Shown here: in pieces, positions 33,679 to 41,400 of the stretch
Layout: every line of letters starts with the position of its first letter
Numbering within the stretch: position 1 is the stretch's first letter
Assembly (NCBI RefSeq): GCF_022179305.1
Contig: NZ_BPQP01000019.1
Location: 22,853 to 86,852 of the forward strand
DNA from: Methylobacterium iners
Lineage (GTDB): Bacteria; Pseudomonadota; Alphaproteobacteria; Rhizobiales; Beijerinckiaceae
DNA: 64,000 bases
Reading direction: 5' to 3'
Program-made: the position numbers and the translations under genes
The notes under the pieces: model-generated
Database searches by the model: none
Seen by the model: only the letters and a program-made list of their open reading frames with translations
What the model was told of the DNA's origin: nothing

Positions 33679-33831
33679 TACCTGCCTGTGCCGAGGCTTG
33701 CGAGCTGGTCAGACCCGCAGCCTGACGCGATAGCCCGTACGATGGCACGCTGAGCCTGATCTACCACGCCCACGCAGTTCGATTTAAACGGCACGAACCT
33801 CTCCTCGGGCGCGTCGAGCGCATGAGGTGTT

Positions 33832-34146
33832 ATGCAAAATCGAAACTGCCTGCTCGAAACGGAATGCGCGCTCGCTAAGACGGACCTCATCTGGCGGGAC
33901 GAAGTCACGCAACGCTTCGGGCCCGACAGCGTGCTGACCCTCGGCCATCGCGAGCAAGCAAAGGGTGAGGATGGAACGCCGATGCGCCGTGCTTTCGAAG
34001 CCCGCGGTCAAGCGGTCGCAGCCTGGCGCAACGCTCGGCGGCAGATACGTTTCGGCGCCGGCACATACGCCGGACGCAATCAGTCGTCGCCCAAGTCGAC
34101 GCGGTTGGTCAGCGCGGACATCGCAGGAGCTGGCCGGCTGGCCTGA
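33832..34146 (+). CDS. Possible small island protein
   Basis: A 104-residue plus-strand frame with plausible composition in its first two thirds (ALAKTDLIWRDEVTQRFGPD, RRAFEARGQAVAAWRNARRQ), but a poor ribosome site, and its last 67 bp overlap the convergent terminase-small-like gene. It may be shorter than drawn or not expressed. Confidence 0.35.
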   Translation: MQNRNCLLETECALAKTDLIWRDEVTQRFGPDSVLTLGHREQAKGEDGTPMRRAFEARGQAVAAWRNARRQIRFGAGTYAGRNQSSPKSTRLVSADIAGAGRLA

Positions 34147-34607
34147 AGGTCCAAGACCGGCCGCTCGGGTTCGGGATCGTCGCTGAGGTCAATCACCAAG
34201 CCAGGTCCGATCGAAACTCCGATTGACAGCCGTGCACTCGGGCGCGGATCAGCGATATCGAGATACTTGCAGGCCTCCAGCGCCACCTTCTTGTCGGCCG
34301 CAGAGGCATCCGGCTTGAAACCGTCCTCGCGCAGCTTCAGCGCCAGGGCGATGTTCCGAGGGCCTGCCGCGGTGCGTATCGAGACCATGCGCCGGGACAC
34401 CTCTCCCTGGAAGTCAGGCATCATCATCCGAACCCGTGCGAGCTTCTGCGCAATACCGGTGGCCTTGGCCGCCTCGAGCACCGGCACACCATCCGTAATC
34501 GCGTCGAGCCACGCCTCCTCACGCGCATCGAACCCACGCTCGGCGATCTGCCGACGAATCTTCCGGCGGGCGGCGGTGGTCGCGCGGCGGGTCTGGGTAG
34601 GGGTCAT
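34080..34607 (-). CDS. Terminase-small-subunit-like protein
   Basis: About 175 residues, ATG 34607 with GAGGA upstream. An N-terminal basic helix (RRKIRRQIAERGFDAREEAW) leads into an HTH-like segment (LDAITDGVPVLEAAKATGIA), then PRNIALALKLREDG and KKVALEACKYLDIADPRPSA, the helix-turn pattern seen in phage small terminases, and SIGPGLVIDLSDDPE. Small terminases recognise packaging sites; satellites encode their own to redirect packaging. No large terminase is present. Fold-level assignment only. It is the last gene of the minus-strand run that starts at the AlpA-like gene. Confidence 0.5.
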   Translation of the reverse strand: MTPTQTRRATTAARRKIRRQIAERGFDAREEAWLDAITDGVPVLEAAKATGIAQKLARVRMMMPDFQGEVSRRMVSIRTAAGPRNIALALKLREDGFKPDASAADKKVALEACKYLDIADPRPSARLSIGVSIGPGLVIDLSDDPEPERPVLDLQASRPAPAMSALTNRVDLGDD

Positions 34608-34615
34608 CGCAGTCC

Positions 34616-34936
34616 TCAGAAAGGGGTCTCATCATTGGGCATGGCGCCCGTGTCCGCTGTCTCACGCTCGCGCCGCATCGGGATCGGACGGTTAGGTGAA
34701 GGTCTACGCCTAGCGCCCGCGGCCGGCGCAGGGCGATCGCCGCTCGGCTTGGGCTTCTTGGGTACCACGTACGCATCCCAGGTCGCCACCGAGCCATATT
34801 CGGGCGTGGCATCGTCGTCCCGAAAGACGAGCACGACCGCATCGCCGAGCCAGCCGCGGAAGTACGTGCGGCCCTCACTGCTGCGGTACTCGCGCAGCGT
34901 GAGGAGCTTCACCCGGGGGTCGCGGTCGGCAATCAT
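34616..34936 (-). CDS. Hypothetical protein
   Basis: About 106 residues. The first 55 form a compact beta-rich unit (LLTLREYRSSEGRTYFRGWL, GDAVVLVFRDDD, SVATWDAYVVPK); the rest is a Pro/Arg-rich tail ending NDETPF, similar in style to single-strand-binding protein tails. The start overlaps the stop of the upstream gene (ATGA). Function unknown; co-translated with the coiled-coil and helicase genes, so a replication accessory is possible. Confidence 0.65.
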   Translation of the reverse strand: MIADRDPRVKLLTLREYRSSEGRTYFRGWLGDAVVLVFRDDDATPEYGSVATWDAYVVPKKPKPSGDRPAPAAGARRRPSPNRPIPMRRERETADTGAMPNDETPF

Positions 34937-35556
34937 GCCGCGTCTTCCTCGTCGAGGAGGCGGCGATCCTTCGGTGCGACTTGCAGGGACAGACGCGAGA
35001 TCTCGGCAAGTGTGCCGTGCGTGGCCGCACTCTCTCCCTTCCCCATAAGTCGCGCGAGACCGGAGGCGAAAACGGCTGAGGTGAAGTAGAGCACGTCCTT
35101 CGAGTTGTGTGCCCTATCAGCGTCGACCACGCCGAGCGCAATTACCTTGTCGACGAGCGCGTTCCGCTCGTTTGCCAGCGGCACCACGGCCGCGAGCGCA
35201 CGGTCAATCTCCTCGCTCGCGGAAACGATCTTCTCGGCGAGCTGAAGGGTTTGTCTGATGGCAGTGCGCTTCGCGCTGGCACGTTCGGTCGCGCTGACCT
35301 CCGCATGGAGGCGCAGTGCTTCTGCCAAGGCAGCTTTCCGGTTACGAAGGCGCTCTCGAAGCGCGGTCTCATCGCGCTCAATCGCGGCGAGCTCGTCGAC
35401 CGCTGCTTGATCACCCCGCATCGCGTAAAGCGCGACCGCCAGTCGTCGCTTCTCAATCTGACCAAGATGGTGCTCTGCTTCTTCGATCTTATTGGAGGCT
35501 TCGGCAATGATCCGACCGAGATCACCAGAAGTCAGACTTTCAGTTGACACAGTCAT
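34933..35556 (-). CDS. Coiled-coil protein
   Basis: About 207 residues, ATG 35556 (GGAG seven bases upstream; an ATG at 35577 is less well placed). Nearly all heptad-rich helix: IIAEASNKIEEAEHHLGQIE, AVDELAAIERDETALRERLR, ASEEIDRALAAVVPLANERN. No domain recognised. It lies 20 bp after the helicase gene in the same operon and overlaps the next gene by 4 bp. It could be a replication or partition accessory. Confidence 0.7.
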   Translation of the reverse strand: MTVSTESLTSGDLGRIIAEASNKIEEAEHHLGQIEKRRLAVALYAMRGDQAAVDELAAIERDETALRERLRNRKAALAEALRLHAEVSATERASAKRTAIRQTLQLAEKIVSASEEIDRALAAVVPLANERNALVDKVIALGVVDADRAHNSKDVLYFTSAVFASGLARLMGKGESAATHGTLAEISRLSLQVAPKDRRLLDEEDAA

Positions 35557-35576
35557 AACGCTACTCCACTTGTACA

Positions 35577-36797
35577 CTAATCTTTAAGATCCCCAGGAAC
35601 GACTATCGGTCGTGGGCGCCCCGCTTCATCCATCCATCCGTCCTGCTTCCGAAGGACGCCAGTAGCGAAGTACGTCTTCAGAATTTGGTTGATGCGTGCT
35701 TTGTCGCCGCGTTCAGACGGGTCCAGGTGCGTGATCTTCCCGATCAATTCCCCGACCCAGCGCCCTGCGAGCGAGCTGGCCCGGTAGGGTGGATCAGCGA
35801 TGCCGACCAGGCGCCGGATCTCGTGCATGTCCGCTACGGTGAGGCCGTCCATCGCACTTGGCTTGTCCCATCGGACGGGAACGCCGACCCGGTCTGACGG
35901 GTGTTCAGCGGTGCCGTTTCCGATGTCGACGGGGGCGAGGCGGAACCAGTGTTCCCCGTCCGATCGCGGCGCCAGGTTCGACTTGTCAGTCGAGATGCGG
36001 AAGTGGAGACGGTGGTTATCGACGCCCAGCCGATCGCCTTCGTCCTTGGTCATGCCGTTCAACACGCGACCGACACGCGCGGCCGCTAATAAGGCGCTGG
36101 CGCCGCGCATGTCCTCGGCGGTTACCTCATTGCCGCCTGTCTTCCTCGTGTGAGCGACGATGTGGATTGCACAGCCTGTCGCCTCAGCGATCCTTGCCCA
36201 GGTCTTCGCGACGCGATCGATCGCTCCGTTGTCGTTCTCAGGGACTTGGTGCGAGCTGACGAATGGATCGATGACGACGAGGTCGATCCGCTTCTCGCGG
36301 ATTTCGTCGACGAGGGCTTCCACCAGGGGCTCAGCGACCGCGACGCCGTCGCGAACCTGCCGAGCGAGAACGATCTCGGTGTCGCGGCCGGAGTTCATGA
36401 AGAACCAGCCATCGAGATCCGCCGGGCTGATACCGTAGAATAGCGCAGCGCCGAGCACACGCCGTTCGAGTTCGTCAGCGGGGTCCTCGCCGTTCCACAT
36501 CCACACGCGGCAACGTTTCGGTGGCTGCACGCCGAGAAGGTTCCGCCCCGTAGCGAGAGCCAGTGCCTCAACGATCGAGAGGGACGACTTCCCGAGCCCG
36601 CCGGGCGCCGCCGTGACCGTGACAAAGCCGCGGATGAAGTCGTGCCCACTCAGCCATTGCCGACGAGGCACCTCGGCAGGATCGCGGAGCCGAAAGGCCG
36701 TCGCGACGATCGAGGGGCGCGCGTCTGGATCCTTGATCTCCCGCGACCGACGCTGGCGGGGAAGGTCCTCGGTGATCGGCACGAAAGGAACCGTCAT
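35577..36797 (-). CDS. RepA-type AAA/RecA-like helicase or ATPase
   Basis: About 406 residues. Walker A TAAPGGLGKSSLS (about 62-74) followed by RVWMWNGEDP, the signature of the RepA (RSF1010)/AAA_25 hexameric helicase family; Walker B RIDLVVIDPFVSSH; a HIVAHTRKTGG motif 3 with the sensor His/Thr; and the arginine-containing RGASALLAAARVGRVL. The C-terminal part is a winged-helix-like region (ADPPYRASSLAGRWVGELIG). Such proteins open DNA for replication of plasmids, phages and integrated islands. The start ATG overlaps the upstream stop (ATGA). This is the likely replication protein of the island. Confidence 0.82.
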   Translation of the reverse strand: MTVPFVPITEDLPRQRRSREIKDPDARPSIVATAFRLRDPAEVPRRQWLSGHDFIRGFVTVTAAPGGLGKSSLSIVEALALATGRNLLGVQPPKRCRVWMWNGEDPADELERRVLGAALFYGISPADLDGWFFMNSGRDTEIVLARQVRDGVAVAEPLVEALVDEIREKRIDLVVIDPFVSSHQVPENDNGAIDRVAKTWARIAEATGCAIHIVAHTRKTGGNEVTAEDMRGASALLAAARVGRVLNGMTKDEGDRLGVDNHRLHFRISTDKSNLAPRSDGEHWFRLAPVDIGNGTAEHPSDRVGVPVRWDKPSAMDGLTVADMHEIRRLVGIADPPYRASSLAGRWVGELIGKITHLDPSERGDKARINQILKTYFATGVLRKQDGWMDEAGRPRPIVVPGDLKD

Positions 36798-37399
36798 GCC
36801 GCGCTGCCCGTCACGGCCGGCCGCACGATTTTCTCCGGGTCGAAGTAGCCGTGGAGCATCCGCGCCAGCTCGCGGCCGTGCTCAATGTCCTCGGCGGCGA
36901 TCTGGCCTGGGGCCTCCGCGAGCCATCCTGGCGCCGAGTCACGATCGAGAACGACAACCCCGCGGCATCCGGCTTGAAGCCACTTCAGGGGCGTCCGATG
37001 GACGAGCAGCGGCCAGCCGTAGGCATACGTCGCGGGGTTCCGGACCTGGGACAGACCAAGCCCTACCGCCGCGCCTATCACAGTCGCGAAATCACCCGGC
37101 AGCTCCGGCCGCCAGAGCACCAAGTCAGCGACGGTGTGGCCGTCTTCCTCGAAAGCTTCGCAGCCAAGATGAAACTCGCCCTCAGGGTCGAGGTAGGCGC
37201 GATCGACACCTCGTCCTGCGCGGATTCCAGTGAGCACACCGGCGTGTGCCTCGATCTCGGGCCAGTGCTCGCGAGAGATGCCGAAGTCGCGGAGACAGAT
37301 GTATTCCGCGTGATTGTAGAACTCCGCTCGGATAGCATCGAGCTCGGAAACGGTGAATGTTGGCCTTTGTATTTCGGACAGGCTTGTCACCGCGTTCAT
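36794..37399 (-). CDS. Hypothetical protein upstream of the helicase
   Basis: About 201 residues, ATG 37399 with AGGA upstream. No family recognised. Visible segments: AIRAEFYNHAEYICLRDFGI, the Asp/Glu-rich REHWPEIEAHAGV, LVLWRPELPGDFATVIGAAV, VHRTPLKWLQAGCRGVVVLD and PGQIAAEDIEHGRELARML. The alternation ending in GVVVLDRDSAP followed by a helix recalls a nucleotide- or Toprim-like fold, but no catalytic motif is complete. Translational coupling with the helicase suggests a replication partner such as a primase-like factor (inference). Confidence 0.65.
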   Translation of the reverse strand: MNAVTSLSEIQRPTFTVSELDAIRAEFYNHAEYICLRDFGISREHWPEIEAHAGVLTGIRAGRGVDRAYLDPEGEFHLGCEAFEEDGHTVADLVLWRPELPGDFATVIGAAVGLGLSQVRNPATYAYGWPLLVHRTPLKWLQAGCRGVVVLDRDSAPGWLAEAPGQIAAEDIEHGRELARMLHGYFDPEKIVRPAVTGSAA

Positions 37400-37408
37400 C
37401 GTCGGTCC

Positions 37409-37642
37409 TCACGCCGTCTTGCCTGAGCGCTCTTCAATCCAGTCGATGAGCGAACCCATGGTCCATCCCAACTTTCGCTCGCTGAGCCGGACAGGTTTCG
37501 GAGCCACCCCCTTCCGTGCTAGTTCTCTCCAGTACTGAACATTGAAGCCACAATATTTTGAAGCTTCCTCGCTGTTGAGTACCCTTGTTCTGAAACCCGG
37601 AGCCTGGCGGCTTTCATCGATGCCGATCATTTGCTTGCTCAT
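37409..37642 (-). CDS. AlpA-like DNA-binding protein
   Basis: About 77 residues if ATG 37642 is used (ATG 37630 is the alternative; upstream extension lacks an RBS). Contains a MerR/AlpA-type winged HTH: LNSEEASKYCGFNVQYWREL, ARKGVAPKPVRLSERKLGWT, MGSLIDWIEERS. AlpA proteins activate the integrase gene and promote excision in P4-like elements. Position between the integrase and the replication genes is the classical satellite arrangement. Confidence 0.75.
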   Translation of the reverse strand: MSKQMIGIDESRQAPGFRTRVLNSEEASKYCGFNVQYWRELARKGVAPKPVRLSERKLGWTMGSLIDWIEERSGKTA

Positions 37643-37737
37643 GAGTTGGTTGGCGTCCGCTCGTGAACGACGGTGGCATTTCTCAACCGAAGACGTCACC
37701 GCACAAGAAACTATTCCTGCGACTGCTCTCCGTCGGA

Positions 37738-38994
37738 TCAGGCTTTCTGTGCTGCCGGAAAGGGGATCACTCGGGTCTCACGCCCAGAAACAAGCGCCTC
37801 GACGTGGTCGGCCCAGCGATCGAGGGCTTGCCGCTTTTCGGCCCGGTAGTGCGCGCGATTATAGATGCCTGCGACGCCTGCCCGATGGCCTGAAGCGTGG
37901 TTCAAGATGGCTTCAACGACGTGCGGAAGGACGCCGAGATCGTCGGACATCTTGGTTGCGACAGTCCGGCGGAGGTCGTGCAATCGCCAAGGTGCCACTT
38001 TGGCGCCAGCCGCTCTGATGCGAGTGTCGAGGTTCGCCTTGGCCTTGCTCCACCCCTGGAACGGCGACGCGTTCTCCCCGAAGTAGTGGGCGTGGCCGCA
38101 GTCAGGCGCACCGCTCAAAATCACCATCGCTGGGCCTGAAAGCGGCACCTCGTGAGGAAGAGCGTTCTTCGTTCGCTCGCCTGGCAGGGTGAGCAATGCG
38201 CGCGGAAGGTCGACCTCGGACCTGACCATCTCGCCGATCTCGAGCCGGCGCTGCCCAGTTAGGATCAGGAGCTTAACGATCCGACCGAATGCGTCATCGC
38301 GGCAGGCCTGCCAGATCGCGACGAGCTCCTGATCGCTCAGCACTCGGTCGCGCGATTTCTCCTCGATCGGGCGTCCGGTGCCGATCACGGGGTTTGCGTC
38401 GGCAATCCCCTCTCGCATGGCCCATCCGAAGAATCCCGAGAGGTAGGCGCGGGCTCGGTTGGCAGTGACGCCGCCACTCTCGGCCGCAACCTCGGCCAAC
38501 CGAGCAGCGACAGTTCGACGGTCAATGTCCTGGAGTGCCATGCCATGCAGGGGCTTCCAGGTCTTCCGAAGGTGCCGGGTGATCTCGGTCAGCGAACGGG
38601 CGCGGAGCCGCGGCGTCGCATGGCGACTCAAATACGTCTCGACCGTGTTGCCGAGGAGCACGGTCGCGCGAGTACGAGCTTCCTTGCGTTCGGCGGCTGG
38701 ATCAGTGCCGAGCTGAACTTTGGCTAGCGCATCCCGCGCTCGGCGACGCGCCTCCTCCGGGTCCAGAACCTCGACGCTTCCTAGTGACAGGCGCCGGCTC
38801 TTCGTGCCGATCCGGAATTGAACGATAAAGGTTCGTTTACCTCCGGATCGTACCCGTATGCCGAAGCCTGGAAGGGCCTCGTCGAACACGATCAGTTCGG
38901 ATCTGCCCGGAGCGAGCGCAAGCTTAGCAATATTGGGTCGGGTCAAACGCATGGCAGGCTTCAAGCTGTCAGGCGCGGAAGTTGGGAAGAGCAT
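37738..38994 (-). CDS. int: Tyrosine-type site-specific integrase
   Basis: About 418 residues (ATG 38952 may be the true start). N-terminal DUF4102-type arm-binding domain (FDEALPGFGIRVRSGGKRTF, RRLSLGSVEVLDPEEARRRA), a core-binding domain around 130-210, and a catalytic domain with TGQRRLEIGEM (first Arg), LHDLRRTVATKM (HxxR), NHASGHRAGVAGIYNRAHYR (His and the nucleophilic Tyr). This is the P4-type integrase family, which targets tRNA 3' ends. It reads inward from attR. It catalyses recombination between the 48-bp repeats. Confidence 0.93.
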   Translation of the reverse strand: MLFPTSAPDSLKPAMRLTRPNIAKLALAPGRSELIVFDEALPGFGIRVRSGGKRTFIVQFRIGTKSRRLSLGSVEVLDPEEARRRARDALAKVQLGTDPAAERKEARTRATVLLGNTVETYLSRHATPRLRARSLTEITRHLRKTWKPLHGMALQDIDRRTVAARLAEVAAESGGVTANRARAYLSGFFGWAMREGIADANPVIGTGRPIEEKSRDRVLSDQELVAIWQACRDDAFGRIVKLLILTGQRRLEIGEMVRSEVDLPRALLTLPGERTKNALPHEVPLSGPAMVILSGAPDCGHAHYFGENASPFQGWSKAKANLDTRIRAAGAKVAPWRLHDLRRTVATKMSDDLGVLPHVVEAILNHASGHRAGVAGIYNRAHYRAEKRQALDRWADHVEALVSGRETRVIPFPAAQKA

Positions 38995-39132
38995 GGGAAG
39001 CTGCGTCGGCTGCTCCCGTCTGCCCCCAGCTGCGCCTAGTTCAGTGGGTCTCTGCCGCTAGGTCTCCTCCCGATGTGGTAAAGGCGCGGTTGCGCCCCGC
39101 TAACTAATTCTAACCACCTTGGGACGGACTAT

Positions 39133-39180
39133 CTCTTAATCAGCGGGTCCAAGGTTCGAACCCTTGTGCACCCACCAATC
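39133..39180. repeat. attR: 48-bp direct repeat (tRNA-Lys 3' fragment)
   Basis: Exact copy of 23561-23608, containing the anticodon loop to CCA part of tRNA-Lys but lacking the 5' half; it is not a second tRNA. It marks the right end of the island. Confidence 0.95.
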
Positions 39181-39205
39181 CCTCCCTCTTTGCGGCTTCG
39201 CAGCG

Positions 39206-39502
39206 TCAAGCGCTCGCTTGAGCGGGCTTGATGCTGAGCTGCAGGCCGAGGGACTTCAGGACGCTCATCAGTGTGGCGAGTTGAGGATTGCCCTTCTCGG
39301 AGAGAGCCCTGTACAGGCTCTCACGCGAGAGGCCGGTGTCCTGCGCGATCTGCGCCATGCCGCGGGCTCTGGCGATGTCGCCGATGGCCGAGGCGACGAG
39401 CGCAGGATCGCCGTCCTCCAAGACGGCTTCGATGTAGCCGGCGATGCGCTCCGGAGAGTCCAAGAGCTCGACGACGTCCCATTTTTTCAGCTCTGCAGAC
39501 AT
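39206..39502 (-). CDS. HigA-type antitoxin (addiction module HTH protein)
   Basis: About 98 residues, ATG 39502 with AGGTGG upstream. The pattern WDVVELLDSPERIAGYIEAV, ALVASAIGDIARARGMAQIA, DTGLSRESLYRALSEKGNPQ, LATLMSVLKSLGLQLSI is that of the DUF4097-independent HigA/YddM-like antitoxins paired with HigB toxins: an N-terminal toxin-binding helix and a C-terminal HTH. It follows the toxin gene (39 bp gap), the usual HigBA order. It lies just outside attR, so formally on the host side. Confidence 0.88.
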   Translation of the reverse strand: MSAELKKWDVVELLDSPERIAGYIEAVLEDGDPALVASAIGDIARARGMAQIAQDTGLSRESLYRALSEKGNPQLATLMSVLKSLGLQLSIKPAQASA

Positions 39503-39541
39503 GTGACCACCTAGGGATTCCGGCAAACGCTTCTGATTTTT

Positions 39542-39841
39542 CTAGATGCTGCCCAATTCTCGCACTAACTCCTTCGCCCTGGAAATATCCTGCTCCTGCG
39601 AGCTCTTGTCCCCGCCACAGAGCAGGATGATCAATGCTGACCCTCGCTGCTTGAAATACACGCGGTATCCCGGGCCGTAATCGATCCGCATCTCGCTGAT
39701 GCCCTCGCCGACGGTTTTGACGTCGCCGGGATTGCCGAGCGCGAGCCGCTGGGTTCGAGCCGTGATCCGGTCGCGGGCCCGCACGTCACGCAGCGCTTCA
39801 AGCCACTCGATGAAGGCGGGGTGCCGCAAGACCTCGGGCAT
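39542..39841 (-). CDS. RelE/HigB-type toxin
   Basis: About 99 residues. Family pattern: FIEWLEALRDVRARDRITAR, GDVKTVGEGISEMRIDYGPG, YRVYFKQRGSALIILLCGGD, KSSQEQDISRAKEL. The segments ELRI.YGPGYRVYF and LLCGGDKSSQ..DI..A are hallmarks of the HigB/phage-type RelE branch, ribosome-dependent mRNA interferases. The basic and aromatic residues needed for cleavage are present (Arg, Tyr, Lys). The toxin gene comes first, followed by the antitoxin, and a long palindrome overlaps the promoter. Confidence 0.9.
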   Translation of the reverse strand: MPEVLRHPAFIEWLEALRDVRARDRITARTQRLALGNPGDVKTVGEGISEMRIDYGPGYRVYFKQRGSALIILLCGGDKSSQEQDISRAKELVRELGSI

Positions 39842-39873
39842 GACCCTTTGTAGCTTGAAAGCTACAAAGGGTC
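39842..39873. promoter_or_regulatory. Operator palindrome of the toxin-antitoxin operon
   Basis: GACCCTTTGTAGCT and AGCTACAAAGGGTC are perfect 14-bp arms with a 4-nt centre (TGAA), ending one base from the toxin start codon. TTGTAGCTT-AAGCTACAA-type palindromes are typical in front of HigBA-like modules and are bound by antitoxin; here it must overlap the promoter. Confidence 0.8.
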
Positions 39874-39965
39874 AATCGTATTCGGGGCCGCCATGTCCTG
39901 ACTGAGAGAGCCGAACGGAACTTCCGCGCTCCTCGGCGTTGTTCCCGTCAGCAACAGGAGCACCC

Positions 39966-40253
39966 ATGAAGACGCTGATCCTCTCCACCTGCGCCTTGGT
40001 GCTGTCCTCCTTCGTCCTCGTTCAGATGAGCACGGAGGCCGACGCCCGGTCCCGCTACAAGAAGCGCGGCGCCACGATCTCGAGCAGCCAGAACAACACC
40101 GGCGGCCGCGCCGGCCGGGTCATCTCCCGCGGCCTGACCGGGGCGGACACCATCAACCGGAGCTCGGCGGCCGGCGGCAATGCGAGCCAGCCGTCCCGCG
40201 CGGTCGGCACCGGCAGCGCCGGCGGCAGCGGCGGTAGCGCGGGCGGCTCGTAG
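39966..40253 (+). CDS. Small secreted Gly/Ser-rich protein
   Basis: About 95 residues, ATG 39966 with AGGAG six bases upstream. A clear signal peptide (KTLILSTCALVLSSFVLVQM) is followed by a basic stretch (RSRYKKRG) and a low-complexity Ser/Gly/Asn-rich tail (ending GGSGGSAGGS). Presumably periplasmic or surface-associated. No known domain. Confidence 0.75.
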   Translation: MKTLILSTCALVLSSFVLVQMSTEADARSRYKKRGATISSSQNNTGGRAGRVISRGLTGADTINRSSAAGGNASQPSRAVGTGSAGGSGGSAGGS

Positions 40254-40353
40254 TCCGTCCCGCCTTCGACCCGCATCCGAAGCCCGCCCGGCTCGCGCCG
40301 CGGCGGGCTTCTTCGTTCACGGGCGCCACGGGCACGAAGAGGGCCGCCCCCGC

Positions 40354-41391
40354 CTACCGCGCGCCCGTGCGCAGCTCGGGCGACCACGCGCCCCGGACCT
40401 GCTTGACGAGCGGCGCCGGCAGCGGGACGAAGCCGAGCTCCGCGGCCCGCAGCGCGCCGTTGTCGAAGCTCCAGTCGAAGAAGGCCGTCGCGGCGCGGCG
40501 GCCGGCGGAGGCGGCGCCGTCGGCCGGCACCACGGCGAAGATCGCGGCCACCAGCGGATAGGTGGTCTCGCCGGGCGCGTCGACGAGGCTCACCGCGAAG
40601 CCGGGCGATGCCCGCCAGTCGGCCGATTGGGCGGCCGCGGCGAAGCTCGCCGGCTCGGGGCGAGCCCATCGTCCCTCGCGGTTGCGCAGGGCGACGACGG
40701 CGAGGCCGGCGCGCCGGGCCGAGCCGTAATCCATGTAGCCGAGGCTGAAGCGGGTGCGCCGCACGGCGTCGGCGACCCCGTCGTTGCCCTTGGCCGCCGC
40801 GCCGGCGGGCCAGGCGACGGTCAGGCCCTCGCCGATCTCGGTCCGCCAGGCGGGGGCCTGGGCCGCGAGGTAGGCCGTGAAGACCGCCGTCGTGCCCGAG
40901 CCGTCCAGGCGCCGGACCGGCGCGATCGCGGCCGAGGGCAGCGCCAGGTCCGGGTTGAGGGCCCGGATGGCCGGATCGTCCCAGGTCCTGATCCTTCCCC
41001 GGTAGATCTCGGCGAGGACCGCGCCCGTGAGCCGGAGGCGGTTGCCGTCGATGCCGGGTACGTTGACGGCCGCCACGACCCCGCCGACCGCGATGGGGAA
41101 CTGGAGGAGGCCGAAGCGGTCGAGCTCGTCGCGCGAGAGCGGCTGCTCCGTCGCCGCGAAATCGACGCCGCGGTCGCGCAGCCGCATCACGCCGGCCTGC
41201 GATCCGACCGGCTCGTAGTCGAGCCCGGCCGCGATGGGCTGGAACTCGGCATCGCGCTGCGCCCGCAGCCAGTCCTGCGACCAGCGCGCCAGGAGCGGCT
41301 GCACGAAGGTGGACCCGGCGCCCCGGATGGTCTGGGCCGCGGCAGGTCCGCAGACGGCGAGAAGGAGGGTGGCGACGATGAGGGCACGCAT
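40354..41391 (-). CDS. PstS-like phosphate-binding protein
   Basis: About 345 residues, periplasmic (signal peptide ALIVATLLLAVCGPAAAQ). Type II binding-protein fold with PstS signatures: IRGAGSTFVQPLLARW at the mature N-terminus, VDFAATEQPLSRDEL, LAEIYRGRIRTWDDPAIRAL, RLDGSGTTAVFTAYL and SLGYMDYGSA. These residues bind phosphate in PstS. It starts 9 bp after the Na/Pi cotransporter gene, and no PstC/A/B permease or ATPase is nearby, so it probably serves the cotransporter, or sensing, instead of an ABC transporter. Confidence 0.88.
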   Translation of the reverse strand: MRALIVATLLLAVCGPAAAQTIRGAGSTFVQPLLARWSQDWLRAQRDAEFQPIAAGLDYEPVGSQAGVMRLRDRGVDFAATEQPLSRDELDRFGLLQFPIAVGGVVAAVNVPGIDGNRLRLTGAVLAEIYRGRIRTWDDPAIRALNPDLALPSAAIAPVRRLDGSGTTAVFTAYLAAQAPAWRTEIGEGLTVAWPAGAAAKGNDGVADAVRRTRFSLGYMDYGSARRAGLAVVALRNREGRWARPEPASFAAAAQSADWRASPGFAVSLVDAPGETTYPLVAAIFAVVPADGAASAGRRAATAFFDWSFDNGALRAAELGFVPLPAPLVKQVRGAWSPELRTGAR

Positions 41392-41400
41392 GGTCTCGTC

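Larger units (their letters stand above)
32980..33682. mobile_element. 703-bp TIR element with 8-bp target duplication, carrying an HNH gene
   Basis: Terminal inverted repeats: GGTAGTGTCTCAGTTCGAGA (from 32980, rightward) and GGTAGTGTCTCAGTTTGAAA (from 33682, leftward), identical at 21 of the first 24 positions. Immediately outside are direct repeats TGCCTGTG at 32972-32979 and 33683-33690. Inside are only two co-directional minus-strand genes (60 and 168 residues) that fill it end to end. The start codon of the first lies within the right TIR and the stop of the second within the left TIR. No recognisable transposase is encoded, so it is either mobilised in trans or uses an unrecognised mechanism. 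Internal DNA is clearly AT-richer than the surroundings. Confidence 0.85.

Noticed and set aside
39133-39180. Second tRNA-Lys.
   Set aside because: Only the 3' half is present; the 5' acceptor and D arm are missing. It is attR.
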